From Epiperipatus broadwayi (lineage: Eukaryota > Onychophora > Udeonychophora > Euonychophora > Peripatidae), in assembly GCA_028023455.1 (NCBI GenBank), contig JAQFVV010012394.1, forward strand, positions 29,031,010 through 29,095,009: a stretch of 64,000 nt of DNA. The letters run 5' to 3'. The number at the start of each line of letters is the position of its first letter. Position 1 is the first letter of the stretch. The notes under the pieces were generated by a model. The model did not search any database. It saw only the letters and a program-made list of their open reading frames with translations, and was not told where the DNA came from. Below are positions 50,826 through 63,358 of the stretch, in pieces. The translations under genes and the position numbers were made by a program.

Positions 50826-51205
50826 ATAATATTTCTGTAATGTAATTTTCACTACATCACACCACTCTCATGCAAGATAAAGACAGTTTTCTATCTGCTT
50901 TTAACATTTTGTGGAAATGACTAATAAAAATTATTAATATACTTCCATGAAGTGATTTGTGTCAAAGGTATGAGGGCCAAAAGTTTGACACACAATTAAA
51001 CTGTAGCATTTCACCATATATATATATATATATATATATAATGATAAAGATATGTGTAAGAGGTTATGGTCTGGGTCAACTGATGAGTGCTGGTTCAGCA
51101 GAAAATATACGTCTTGGGGATGCTACATCTTTTTCATGTTATTAGTCATATATTTATGATTACATCCCTCCACAAAGTGTTAAAAGTGGATAAAAACCAG
51201 TCCCC
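50826..51205 (+). repeat. Family C element with inverted arms
   Basis: Left arm 50826-50920 (AATATTTCTGTAATGTAATT...TTTTAACATTTTGTGG) and right arm about 51130-51205 (CTCCACAAAGTGTTAAAAGT...) are inverted. Between them are a TA run and the hammerhead-like core at 51080. Confidence 0.65.
51080..51104 (+). ncRNA. Hammerhead-ribozyme-like core (family C copy 7)
   Basis: CTGATGA, GTGCTG-GTT-CAGCA, GAAA. One base is missing at the base of helix II. Confidence 0.4.
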
Positions 51206-51950
51206 TAGAAATTAATGTTCTTTAGAATTCTTTCCAGTAGTCATAGGGTTTGTTTCCTATACTTCTTGGTAGCCTCTTGTCTGTTGGTGCTTCTTGGTGG
51301 TGAGTATGGTAGCAATTCTAGTTCTTCAGATAGGCAGTTGAAGTATTAGAGCAGTAAGTTGTTAACAGACATCTTCCATCATCATAATGACTATGTACTT
51401 CTACACATGTAAGTGGAGGTGGAGGGCACCATACCCTTGGCTTGGAGAACAATCATTTCTGCCATATCCAAATTTAAACTGGCATGGATTACATTAGCAG
51501 ACACTTCTGAGATTTTATAGAGTATATTTTACATGGAAAAATTTAGCCTATTTTTATACTCTCCTTCCATTAAGTTATATTTTTAATAACAAATTTTCTT
51601 CCAGAGAGACAAGCAACTAACACCTCTAAATTTTATATTTTTAAGTACCAATAATAAATCCTGTCTTTTGTATTATCCCTTGACCAGGATGTTTTCTAAC
51701 ATTTGATCATTTACATTCCCACAAGATTTTAGCAATCGATAGAGTTGGTTAAATTTTGTTTACAAGATGAAATATATTTTCGACAAACATTTTTTGTCTT
51801 TATAGTTTTGAGATTTAATCATCACGCCATCCTAAAACAGATGTGCATGGCATAATTTGCATATCATTAATTCACTTGGAGCTTTGATTATGAGAGCACG
51901 TCTCTTGAAAGCGCTCGCAGAATAGTTTAATTTTATGAATCAACCATAAC
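51206..51950. other. Unassigned DNA
   Basis: A mixed-composition patch (51230-51500) holds no recognisable gene. The right part may be the 5' untranslated region of the LINE that follows. Confidence 0.35.
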
Positions 51951-51993
51951 TCTCCCTAATCGAGAATTTAGTATAAATAACGGTTTGCCTGAC

Positions 51994-52287
51994 ATGCATT
52001 CACAGCATAATTACTAATCACAAAACTCAATTTCCATTGATGATCCACAGGAACCATTAATGGATTTGAATAACAGTTTGACACAAAGTTCATCTTTAAG
52101 CCATAGCCAAGACTCTTTGTACAGTAAAAACTATCCTGTGATAACAGTAAAGCAAAATAGTGTACTAGTAAATTCGGATATCAATCTTACAAATGACAAT
52201 AGTAAAAAAATTAAAATATCTAATTGTGATACTAAGCACACAAACAAAAAGCTTAAATCAAACTCATTAAACATTGAACATGTCTAA
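51994..52287 (+). pseudogene. LINE ORF1 remnant
   Basis: The frame runs from ATG 51994 through one stop (TAA at 52015) to TAA 52287. The open part from 52018 includes SIDDPQEPLMDLNN, SSSLSHSQDSLYSKN and LKSNSLNIEHV. It is rich in Ser and Asn and has no zinc knuckle or RNA-recognition motif. It is far shorter than typical ORF1 proteins. Its stop overlaps the first ATG of the downstream ORF2 by eight bases (ATGTCTAA, 52280-52287), which would fit termination-coupled reinitiation. Confidence 0.45.
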
Positions 52288-55200
52288 CATTAAAATAGCC
52301 ACAATAAATATACAGGTATTAACTCATATAACAGACTCTCACAACTGATTCAATTATTAAATAATCATAATGCTGACATTTTTGTCATAACAGAAACAAA
52401 AATTAGCAGAGTAACCAATCCAACCATAATTAACACTCTGCATAGCAAATACATTTTTACATACAAGCCAAACATCAGCTTAAGGTGTTGCAATTCTAAT
52501 AAACAATCAATTTCCAGTGACAAAACTTAAAATAATACTTTTATCAGTTAATTCAATAATTATCTCTTTTTTGTTCCATTCACAGCTTTACTATATTATA
52601 GGAATATATTCATGTCAAAAGGCAAAGGATGTTGTTGATACCCCACTGGTTGTGCATAACAAAATACTACATAAGCCCGGTACAGTTATCATGTGCGGTG
52701 ACTTTAACTGCAGCTACAATGGTTTGCCACTCTCCTTGAAAGCCAAACTTTCACAAGTTGCTCTGCTGCCATTAGCACACCTGTATCCAACAAATGCTGT
52801 TGCATTCATTGGTGCACAAGGATTCTCTCTCATAGATCTATTTTTTAGTTCTCCTATAAACCTAAAAACGTTAATTCATCTCACTGCAGTCTCATTTTCT
52901 GACCACATCTGTGTAACACTCATGCAAAAATGCCCACATAACAAACAAACTATATATAAATTCTCATATAAGAAACAACTCCCTAGACAATTCAAACTTA
53001 CCATAGATGATTTCTGTAATATATTAATAGTAAGCAACCACCTACATCAGATGAAAAATCTCTCTCCAATTGAAAAATGGTCTCAACTCAAAAAAATACT
53101 AAACATGTGCTGTTCAGATCGCCTATCGCACTATAACTCTAATAACTTTATAAAACAATGTATTGAAGACATAAATTCAATCCTTAAAGCTATAACAAGG
53201 TTTGATGAGGCAAAAGATCTTATCTATAAGCTCCAATGTGAAAACAAACATTTAACTCAGTTATATAACCAGAACAACATGGTTTTTAGGCTGAGAAAAA
53301 TTTTACCAAATCTATCAGCACTAACAAAAACCACAATAAATTATGCAAAATTTCCAATCCCATATGCTTGTGGCATTTCCATTCTATCAAAAGATAATTC
53401 TCTCCTCTCTGGTACTTATGTTGACGAGGCACTTCTGCACTACTTGAATATTTCCCTTAAAAAATCTCATAGCTCTTCACAGTTATTTACAAATGAGACA
53501 AACTGTACACAAAATTACTACATATCTAAACAACAAGTTTTTGATGAAATAGTGTACTTAAAACAACATATCTCACTAGCAAATGACCTCATTCCAGCTA
53601 ACATATATAAGCAAATGGAATACATTATATCTCCATTCCTACAGAAATACTACAATCAACTTTGTTCGAAGGAATATCACATCCCTAACTTATCAACAAA
53701 TATAGTATTCTGTATAAAAAAAACAACTCTAAAAATCCACATCCAACAGTAAATGATTTGCATCTCATTACCTTAGAAGACATTGATCAGAAAATGTTTG
53801 CTAGAATTTATACTTAAACAGTTAAATATCTATGCTTTACCTAAAATTCCCCCTTCACACTTTGCAGTCAAAGGGCAAAAAGCATCTCAAGCAATATTAT
53901 TAGCACAAGAAGCAATACTTTATATTAAACAAAACAAACTAACAAACTATGTGGCATGCCAGGTAGACTTTTAAGTCTGCCTTTGACATTGTAAATTGGA
54001 ACTTCTTATTCTCTGTACTTAATCAAATGCTTGAAAATCATACACACCTTGTTACAGCTATTAAAAACTATCTTAACAATAGAATGATTAGACTAAAAAA
54101 TTACATGAGACTCTCTCAACCCTTTAAGCCAAGTAGAGGTATCCCACAAGGCTCCCCACTTGCATCATTCCTTTTTGCGATATACATAGACCCCTTGATT
54201 AAGGACATAGAGCAATGCATAGATGGTATTTTTCTTCCACACCTAGGCACAACTGTTAAGATCATTTCATATGTTGATGACATTTTGATAATATTCAGGG
54301 ACCTGCAAAATATACCTATGCTACTTTATAAACTTAAGAAATTTGAAACTATAATAGGATCCACAATACAAATAAACAAATCATCCTTATGGCAAATTGC
54401 TATGGGTCACAGTCTTCCCTCACACTTTACAGGTTCATTTTCTTCATTTCTTGGCATACCTATTAATCTCTCAAAAACACAACTAAGTCATCACTTAAAT
54501 CTTCTTGTCATAGACAAATTTAATAAAAAAATAAAGTGCTTCAACTCAAGATTACTGTACCCTATAATGAAAGTTCGTATCATCAATGCCATTCTAGGAG
54601 GTATTCTTGCCTATTACAGCCCTTGGATGCATCTTAAAAAAACAAACTATTAAATATTTCATGAGTATAGCAAAAAAATATATATGGGGATCAACATCAC
54701 ATCTTCTATCAATAGAAAATACCTGTTTTCCAATTTGCAAGGGTGGGCTTAACCTAATAGCTCCTCAATCATTCACCTCCTACATTAGAGCTAAGATGTA
54801 CATCGTTACCACTACTAATCCCTTTTTAAGGACAACTCCTCCACCTCTACTTCTCCTTGCTATTACTCCATATGCGAATCGCCACTTTTTCACTGATCAT
54901 GTCATTGAGCATGCTGATTTACTGGACAATTATAACATTAATACTCTAATACAAAGATCTAAAAAAAATTAATTATCCCGATAGACAACTTTGGTCAACA
55001 CTATCTACTGCAAGAACACTGACTAAATTTCAAAATTTGTATGTGCCTCACTCATGGTTAAAATTCCTGTATAATCTGCTACTTGATGTAATACCAACAA
55101 AGTTATTTCTCATAAATCGATTTAACCTAAACATTGATCCTACTTGTATACTATGCAATTTGTTCCCGGAAAATTCATCACATATCTTTGAGACATGTCC

Positions 55201-55492
55201 ATTCTTTTCAACCTTATGCTGCTTTGTATTCCACAAAGACACAATTAATTTAAAAAATATCCTAATAAATAATATAAAGAAATTAAAACCATTCAATGCC
55301 CTTGTAACCGTTCACACTCTAAGAACAATATGGCTTGCCCGTTGTGCTGTAATATTTGATAACAAAAAATACAATGTACTTAAAAAAAAAACAAAGAATG
55401 GTATAACATTTATCTTTATGCTCAGAAATATATACCTAGTAATGTCACAAGAAAAATATGGCAAAGCAATGTATTCCTTAGTTGCTCATTAA
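52280..55492 (+). pseudogene. LINE ORF2: endonuclease and reverse transcriptase, frameshifted
   Basis: ATG 52280 opens with MSNIKIATINIQ, then the first half of the AP endonuclease is shifted. The frame 52517-53752 holds GDFNCSYNG (52697-) and SDHICV (52898-), both catalytic endonuclease motifs. Frames 53783-54653 hold ACQVDF.SAFD (reverse transcriptase block A), RGIPQGSPLASFLFAIYIDP (block B) and SYVDDILII (catalytic YVDD, 54270-54281). They also hold FLGIPI. Frames to 55492 hold CILCNLFPENSSHIFETC (zinc knuckle) and RTIWLARC. At least four breaks stop expression as one protein. The domain order is complete, so the insertion was close to full length. The IPQGSP and Y-x-DD style is shared with the minus-strand LINE at 60-63.5 kb. 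Confidence 0.85.
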
Positions 55493-55650
55493 TGCCATCA
55501 TAGTAATAATCTTGCTTTAAATCATTATATTCTAAAAACATCCTAAGAAATTAAAAATTAAAAAAAAAAAATGTAAAAAGCTCTTAATGTAAATATACTA
55601 ATTCTTGTACATATTTTGTTACTAATAAAGTTAAAAAAAAAAAAAAAAAT
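55493..55650 (+). other. LINE 3' UTR with AATAAA and poly(A)
   Basis: AATAAA at 55624-55629 is followed within a few bases by a run of 17 A (55633-55649), marking the 3' end of the retrotransposed copy. Confidence 0.75.
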
Positions 55651-56204
55651 TATTTGGTTTTAAGCATAAAATAGCTTTGCGTACAGATACAATAGCGCCT
55701 ATATTATTTTTACAGATTACTTTAAATTAGATTTAGAAAATATAGTAAATGATCGAATAACAAGACGATATATATATATATGATGGTGGTACGTGTAATA
55801 TACCTATATACATGCGATTTAAGCAAATTAAAAATACAAAAAAATTGACTTATAAACTGAATTAAATTATATTTTAAATTATATACTACTTTTGAATAAA
55901 TAGATTACTGCAATCTATATATAACAATTGGGTTACAGACATTGACGCTTGCATATATATATATACGTGACCATACCTATATAACTGTGTAGGCATCTAA
56001 AAAGATACTCTTTAGGGGTTTAAACCTGGTATAGATAGAGCTGCAGGAGGTAAATAGATGAAACGGATATAACAGGGTAAATATTCCATTTCAATATATA
56101 TATAAATATTATTAAATAAAAGATCAAAACCTTATTTAGGATATTATTGGCTTAAAACCAAAAGAATTTAAATTATCAGCAATCGTATTGAATTGTTACA
56201 TTTT
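55651..56204. other. Unassigned AT-rich DNA
   Basis: Only short TA runs (about 55770 and 55955) are present. Confidence 0.4.
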
Positions 56205-56410
56205 GATGTTTAAGTGTCAAACTTTAATCCACCCACAACTTTGACATCATTCACTCTAGATAAATATAGTAATGATTATCACAAATTATGTATTAAACTA
56301 GAGATTGTCTCTAGGTTATATATAAACTTTTTTTTAAAAAAAAAATTAAATGCACATGGAGTTATTGACATTTTCTTTTCAATGTATTATAACTTTTTTA
56401 AATGTACTAA
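56205..56410 (-). repeat. Family C fragment without the core
   Basis: CCACCCACAACTTTGACATC and AAACTAGAGATTGTCTCTAG match the left arm array near 25.1-25.2 kb. The hammerhead-like block is absent. Confidence 0.55.
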
Positions 56411-57740
56411 ATAATCTTCACACTACCATACATATTTTTTAAAATCATTATCTTTTATTGTACTTTTACTCATATGATTTCAAAACAATCTGTGATCGGA
56501 GATTATTTAATGCAATTGTAATGTTTATGATATTTTAAAAATCTTTACATTTAAGCAAAGCTAAAAAAATAGTAGAAATATTCTAAGGAATTTTTTATTT
56601 AATTTTTGAATTAAATTTTTATGTATCTAACTTTGACATTTGCTGATCTGATTAGTTCAACTTTGAGTTTTGGTTCCATAGGTGAAGTATTTTCTCAAGT
56701 GCCAAATTAAAATCGGCTTTAAAATGACAGTGTATCAAAAACATGCACCCACATATTAATTTTAATGAATATTTTTATTTAGTACATATTTTTCCTATTG
56801 CATGCAATGATTTGTTTAGTAAACTATTTTAAACAAGTCGTTTCAATAATTTTAAAAGGTGAATTTTTGTGAAGCTTGTCTTAAGTGCCAAAATTGATCA
56901 GTGAGGCCCTAGATGTGATAACTAGACAGCAAAGTGACTAGATATTCATTTCAAAAATTAATAACTTACTACAATTAAATATTACTTAGCTACATGAACT
57001 TTAACAATGGCTTACATGATATAAGAGCCTGTAGATTAAACTGGAAACTAGCATCTATAGTATTGAATAAATCTGGATACTGCATAGTTTACAGCAGGGG
57101 TAACTCCAGAGTTTGAAATCTTTAGACCTCTGCTCAGTTTTTTACATTTGATGCCAAACTTTATGTAAAATTTCATATAAACCTGCAAGCAACAAAGTAT
57201 TTGATTATATCAATTTTTGATAGACTTCTATTTTTGATATACACCTATGCAGGTAACTGCAGAATTAAATAGTTATAAATTAGTTTGAGTCAAATAAATC
57301 TACAAACTTCACATATATTTTCTGGTTAGCTAATCTTTATCACTGATGCTTTTAAACATAAACAATATTAGATAATATCTAACCTGAAGTGAATACAATA
57401 ATCTTAAAACATTTCTTTGGATTTATCATTCATGAATGAGTTCAAGTTGTGTGGTTCTTCTTGAATCCAGCCTATGGGTTTTTCTGAATGTTTATAAGAT
57501 AGATTGGTGCTTGAAATGACAGCCCAAGATTTGCAATAAATTTGGAAGATTAGGAATAGTGCACTTATGTTAGAAAAAGTTTTTAAACCACTGTTCTTGA
57601 GACTACTGGATGAGCATGAATGCAGAATACATTTATTATATCATTATACAATACAGGGCATGACTAATGAAAATAAATTGTGTAAAAACATCCCATCATA
57701 TAATGGCAGAAGTAAAAAAAATCCTAAAATGATTGAATGC
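56411..57740. other. Unassigned AT-rich DNA
   Basis: Nothing recognised. Confidence 0.4.
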
Positions 57741-57850
57741 CTTTTTGCTCACAAGTTCATAAGACATTCAGTATTGGAAGGCATGAGGTGAAGTCATGGC
57801 TTATAGATCTTTAAACTTCAGAATCCACCATTCCACCTCTGTGCAGGAAA
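57741..57850 (-). repeat. tRNA-derived repeat (family B)
   Basis: Minus strand GCACAGAGGTGGAATGGTGG, then ATTCTGAAGTTTAAAGATC, and tail TTATGAACTTGTGAG: the family B order, single copy. Confidence 0.5.
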
Positions 57851-58044
57851 TACTGCTATGATAACACTGGCCAGCATTTTATATATGGATATAGGATTTG
57901 TGATATCAATGACAATTTTGATTGCATCTCCCATCCACATTCTGGTTGAGCAAAGTCACGTGTTTAGCAGAGAACTTTGAAAAAAACAGAAGAATGTTCA
58001 AATATAGTGTTTAAAATACTTGTTACTTTTAATGAAGGAGATGT

Positions 58045-58880
58045 CCTGTGAGCTTTGGTACGGTGATAGAGTGGCAGACTTTGGAACTCAGGGGTCTAAA
58101 ACATTCAATTACTGTATTGTTTCTGAGTTCCCAGTATGCTTTGCTGCAGTGGCAGACTCTGGAGCTCATGGGCTATGTATCACAGCCCAGTGCTGTCATT
58201 TCTGATGTTTGAACTTCTAATAAACTCCTGCCTAATAAACCATTCAATTACATTTTCTCTGAGTTCCCAGCATGCTTTGCTGCAATGGTAGAGTGGCAGA
58301 TTCTGAAGCTCAAGGCTTAGGAATTGCAGTTCAGCTCTGGTACTTCTGATGTTTGCAGTTCTAATGAACTCTTGAATAACAAAGCATTCAATTACTACAT
58401 GTTGAATTCCCATAATGCTTTGCTGCAATGATAGAATCGCAGACTCTGGGGGTCAAGATTCCTGGAACACAATCGAGCTCTGTTACTTCTGATGTTTCAA
58501 CTTCTTACCTATATAATAAACCATTCAATTACTATACTCTTTCTGAATTCCCAGCATGCTTTGGGGCAGTGATAGAGTTGGAGGCTCTGAAGTTCAAGCC
58601 ACTTCTTATGAATTCCTGAATAATAAACCATTAAACTATTATATTCTTTCTAAATTCCCAGAATGCTTTGCTGCAGTGGCAGAAAGACAGTCTCTGGAGT
58701 TCAAGATCCACGAATGACTGTCCAAGTTTGTCAGTTTCAGTGTTTGAACTTCTTATGAACTAATAGTTATTGCCCTGTGCAATCTGATGCAGTGGCAGCG
58801 AGGCAGAACATGGAATTCAAAGATCTTGGATTATAGCCTAGTTTTTGTCATTTGTGCTTGAACTTATAAACTATGAAGCA
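58045..58880 (+). repeat. Tandem array of about seven tRNA-like units (family B)
   Basis: Heads start near 58064, 58147, 58286, 58427, 58568, 58675 and 58789. Three successive intervals are 139-141 bases and the others are shorter through deletions. The best unit (58286) has TGGTAGAGTGG, a perfect match to the pol III A-box consensus. After CAGATTCTGAAGCTCAAGG it has AGTTCAGCTCT, a plausible B box. The tail carries GTTTGCAGTTCTAATGAAC, CATTCAATTACTA and GAATTCCCA.AATGCTTTGC. No unit keeps full tRNA pairing. The short plus-strand frames in this region are incidental. Confidence 0.65.
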
Positions 58881-59300
58881 ATAAATCAGTGGATTATTAG
58901 TCTTCAATGAAGTGGATTTCTTAGTAACCTTGAATAAAGATAATTCAAAAACAATAAAAATTCTCACTCTTATAATACATATTTGGTATTTCAAAGTTAA
59001 ATAATAAAAAATATGTAAATTAGAACCCTTCTTTATGAGAACTGCTTATTTCTCTTAATTAACTTAAAATAACGCTGTATGAAATGCATGAAAGATCTTA
59101 TATAAAAAACTGTTAATTAAACAGCTGCTTAATGATTGTTACCTTGAACTGATCTCAAGGATAAAGGAGAGGTTATTAATAAAGAAAAAGCTTAATTACA
59201 AATCATAAGAATTTTTAATTATAAATAATTTTTAAATTAAGTTTCAAATAATGAAATATTAAACATGTAAAAATTGCACAATTCAACACGTTTGATGTGC
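58881..59300. other. Unassigned AT-rich DNA
   Basis: Nothing recognised. Confidence 0.4.
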
Positions 59301-59390
59301 TTAACACTGTATAAAGAGTGACTTTTATAATACGATTTGTATTCCTTAACACTGTATAAAGAGTGACTTTTATAATACGATTTGTATTCC
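59301..59390 (+). repeat. Perfect 45-bp tandem duplication
   Basis: The block starting TTAACACTGTATAAAGAGTG and ending TTTGTATTCC occurs at 59301-59345 and again, identical, at 59346-59390, abutting the microsatellite. Confidence 0.95.
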
Positions 59391-59395
59391 TATTC

Positions 59396-59872
<477 letters not shown>

Positions 59873-60201
59873 ACATTTCTAAATATATTACTATTACATT
59901 CTTTGCATAAAAGTGGAGTAACTAACTAGGTAATAAAATACTACAAACAAGGGTTAACATTGTTAAAGGCACGATAGTTTGTCATTGCTACTTTCTGTCT
60001 TTATAGTACAATTTATTTATATTTATAAATAATTGTATTGAAAAACCATATGTAATAATGATACAATTGTCAATCAAAAAAAATAGTTATCCATGTTAGT
60101 CAGGCAACCAAATGTTCTGATGTGGTTACTGGTGTTGTTAATCCAGCTTAATCAGGCTCCACGTGTTGTCAAATAAAAATCTGGATGAGATTATTCTGTC
60201 T

Positions 60202-60618
60202 TTATGGCAAAATTCTTTTAGTCTTGGAAATGAATGTGTCTTCAGGCTTGGGATGAGGAAAGGTAAACTTGTTGCGACATCTGGCCATCCAGATGGCATA
60301 AGTGAGAAAGGTTGAGAGTCTTGTGGTGACATAATCCCTGGACAGGAAGCAGCATTTAATATTTAAGATTTTGTTCAGAGAAATGTAGCAGTGGTAAGTA
60401 ATGAAAGTTCTGATTTTGTTATATGCTGGGCAATCATTTATCATATGATCAAAGGTTTCACAGGTCCTATGGCAGTTGTGACACGTAGGATCTATATTCT
60501 TGAGGAATCTCCTGTATTGTAGGAACCAGTTTGTCTGGAGTGAATTCAGGTTGATTTTCACTAGAAAGTCCAGGAACCTTGGCTCCAGCTTGAGATGCTT
60601 GAAAAACCTGGTGACCAC
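60202..60618 (-). pseudogene. LINE ORF2 C-terminal part, shifted frame
   Basis: 138 codons: LKLEPRFLDFLVKINLNSLQ, then the knuckle CHNCHRTCETFDHMINDC, then TYAIWMARCRNKFTF. The last two align in position and style with CILC...ETC and TIWLARC of the plus-strand LINE. It overlaps the preceding frame near 60561-60618 in another phase, so one frameshift separates it from the reverse transcriptase. Confidence 0.75.
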
Positions 60619-62261
60619 CTGATTGTTACCACCGAGGTAAGGAATGGTAGAGTTTTGTGTGGGAAATAGCAGGCTATGAGCATCCCAAATGGAGATTTTT
60701 TTCTGAATACTAGGGTAGAGTGGCCATTGTGAGTGAAAAGGTAGTCAAGTATCTGATTTAGCCAGCTTATCTTTGAAGGTGGAGGTCTGTCTGATGGAAT
60801 GACTGGTTGTTCTGCTACAATCTGGGGAAATTTCTTTTGTAGGATGTGGATAAGAGAGTGGCACTTTTGGTAGTATATAGAAAACGTTGCGTGCAATGAC
60901 ATACCATTATTTTTACTATGTTGCTGCATGCGTTCAATTCCTATGGCCGCTGTCTTACCATTCCACAAAAGCTGTGCACAGATTCGGTTGATTTTTGTAT
61001 TGAAAGTCTTTGTCATATTAATTATGGGTAGATAGTAGCTAATCTTTGCCATTACCTTGATATTGAGGAGAGAGATTTTCCCTTGCAGTGATAAATAAAC
61101 CTTGGCAAGGTTTTTAACTGTGTTGGTGGCGGCTTCAGTGATGGAATTCTGTATTTGTATCGACATGGCTTGCGGTGACTTGTATATGGGAAACCCCAAA
61201 AAGTTTTGGGGGTCTGCTGAGAAAGGTGATGATATCTTCTTGCCAGTGTTGATTTTCCAGGCTGATGACTTGTTGAGGTTGAAGGAAAGTTTGGAGGATT
61301 CGTAAAATTTTCTGATTATTTGGATGAGAGGTTTTAGATATTTTTGGGAGGGTAAGGTGACAAGGACATCATCCATGTAGGCAAATGCTTTACAGTGTTT
61401 CTTCAGCTGGGGTATATAGATTCCTGGAAGTTCTGCCTCAATCTGTTTAAGAAGGGGGTTTAAGTAGAGTATAAATAGGAGACCGCTAAGTGGAGATCCT
61501 TGGGGTATGGATCTTGAAGGAATAAAACCATCTGTAAAGAAACCATTCAGGGATATGTGGACCAATCTGTTGTTTAGTAGATTGTCCAATATCTGAATGA
61601 TTTGAGTAGGAATGTCTAGTGCTGAGAGGCAATTGAGCAGGATGTTGACATCTACTGAATCAAATGCTTCAGATATGTCTAGCTGAACGGCAATGAGTTT
61701 GTATAGATTCTTGGATCTGATATGATCACAGAGAATTTTTACCTCCCCGATTGCAGAGAGTGTGGATGAGCCCTTCTTTGCAAATTGCAACTGGGATATG
61801 TTGTCCAGAATTGCATCTTGTATTTTCTCCTTGATCACACCTTCAATGACCTTTAACAGAATTGGGGTCATGGAGATTGGTCTTATGCTAGATAGAGCAG
61901 GTGGGTCCCAGTTTTTCTTAAGGAAGGGGACCATTTCTATGGGATAAAGTTTGGGGATAGTTTTTTTGCTGTTTGCAAGATGGTAAATTAGTTTTAATAC
62001 TATGGGAGCTGTGAAATTCTCAAGGTGCGTAAGTATGAACTTTGGAATGCTGTGGAGTCCTGGATGGACATTGGACGGTAGGGCAGCCAAATGGTTTTTG
62101 ATGTTTGATATTGTTATTCCATGTTCATTGTTTTGTGATGTCTCATACCACTGATTTGTGGGGTAGGTAACAGAGTTTGATAGGCGGTTTTTGAAATATG
62201 ACTCTATTTGGATGAGCATTTGGTTGCCGGAGGTATGGCTACCACTGGTGAGGAGGGACAA
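60561..62261 (-). pseudogene. LINE ORF2 reverse transcriptase, 566-codon open frame
   Basis: One uninterrupted frame carries the whole reverse transcriptase. It includes SSIRPISMTPILLKVIEGVI, QFAKKGSSTLSAI, AVQLDISEAFDSVD (block A, first catalytic Asp), RSIPQGSPLSGLLFILYLNP (block B), FAYMDDVLVTL (catalytic YMDD at 61379-61368) and FNLNKSSAW. It also includes NFLGFPIY and a thumb with KVMAKISYYLPII. All three catalytic aspartates are present. The last ~20 residues (from about 60620) run out of phase. Clade: an APE-type LINE, possibly near the Tx1/L1 branch; uncertain. Confidence 0.85.
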
Positions 62262-62294
62262 AGGAGTTTTTTGTTTCTTCCTTGCCCCCAGAGC

Positions 62295-62572
62295 TCATCT
62301 GAGATAGCCACATGTCCAGCAATGTTGACCAGGTAAGTATAACCTAGCATTCTTTGTTGCTATTATTTCAGCAATCGCAGCTTGTTTCTGCTTGTACTGT
62401 GTCTTAAGTAATAGGAGGTTGTCTATAGTACCATCACTTGAGAAATATTTAATCCTATGGTGTAGCAGATCAAGCTCATTCATAAGGGTTGTTGACCCTT
62501 TATGTTTTTTGGTGTGCTGTATGATTATGGTTTGGAGAATGCCTGTGAAGGCGAACCAGGCTTCCTCTGGAT
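62295..62572 (-). pseudogene. LINE ORF2 linker between endonuclease and reverse transcriptase
   Basis: 62-codon frame (MNELDLLHHRIKYFSSDGTI and KTQYKQKQAAIAEIIATKNA), helical and charged as LINE linkers are. Phase breaks exist on both sides (about 62573 and 62290). Confidence 0.5.
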
Positions 62573-63358
62573 TTATGTTAAGAAGGTCAATTTTTTCAAA
62601 GAGTATGTAGGCATCTGAGAAACAGCTTCCATGGCAGCAGCTTTAGTTATAATTCTGATTGTTTTATTGTAATCTATGGGAGTGTAGGAGTCCAGATCTA
62701 GAGACACTATCAGGGCAAGATTGTCTGAGAAGGGAACGGGTTGAAGCTTGGCTTCCAAACCATAGTGCAGCTCTGAGGTGTAAAAGATTAGGTCAATCAG
62801 TGTTCTAGAGCTCTTCGTATAGAATGAGTATGCATCTGCAGGGAAGAAACCTCTGCCATTTATGAAACCCCTGGCTAAGAGATGAATGTATTTCCATGTG
62901 AACACATCATATTGCAGGTTGAAGTCTGCCAAGAGGATTGTAGGGCCTGTGTTGTTTGCAGTGGTGAGATTTATGGTGTGTATTATTCTAGAATAGGTTA
63001 ATGGGTTGTTCTGGCAGTATACGTAAATTGCAATGAATTCACTAGATTGGTATATAAGCTTGATTGCAATGAGATTGGCATCATGGTAAAGCACTTTATA
63101 GGAAGAAGGTGGTTTCCTGTTATTAATGATGATTCCTACCCCTCCACCAGCTGATGTATTAGTAGACAGAAGAGTGAAGCCCAGTTTTGAAAGTTCAAGT
63201 ATTATGTGAGGGTTGGAGTTTAGGTGGTATTTGGTCTCTCCTAAGAATAAAATATGAGGAGATGTAAGATGGAAAAAATGTCTAATCGCATATAAACAGT
63301 CAGGAGAATTAATTCCTCTGATGTTAAGACCAATGATTTCGCACTTGATACTATCCAA
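62573..63358 (-). pseudogene. LINE ORF2 AP-endonuclease domain
   Basis: 261 codons: CEIIGLNIRGI (N of the active site), ILFLGETKYH (catalytic Glu), AGGGVGIIINNRK, ILLADFNLQYDVF (usually GDFN, here ADFN; 62929-62918), SRTLIDLIFY and PFSDNLALIV. In the last motif the catalytic His of SDH is Asn (62728-62720), so cleavage activity is probably lost. The first codon is TTG (63358-63356) where an ATG would be expected. Loss of the start is likely. Confidence 0.75.

Noticed and set aside
55633-55680. Target-site duplication for the poly(A)-tailed LINE
   Set aside because: The sequence after the poly(A) was not found again near the presumed 5' end (51.2-52.0 kb); the 5' boundary is not defined.
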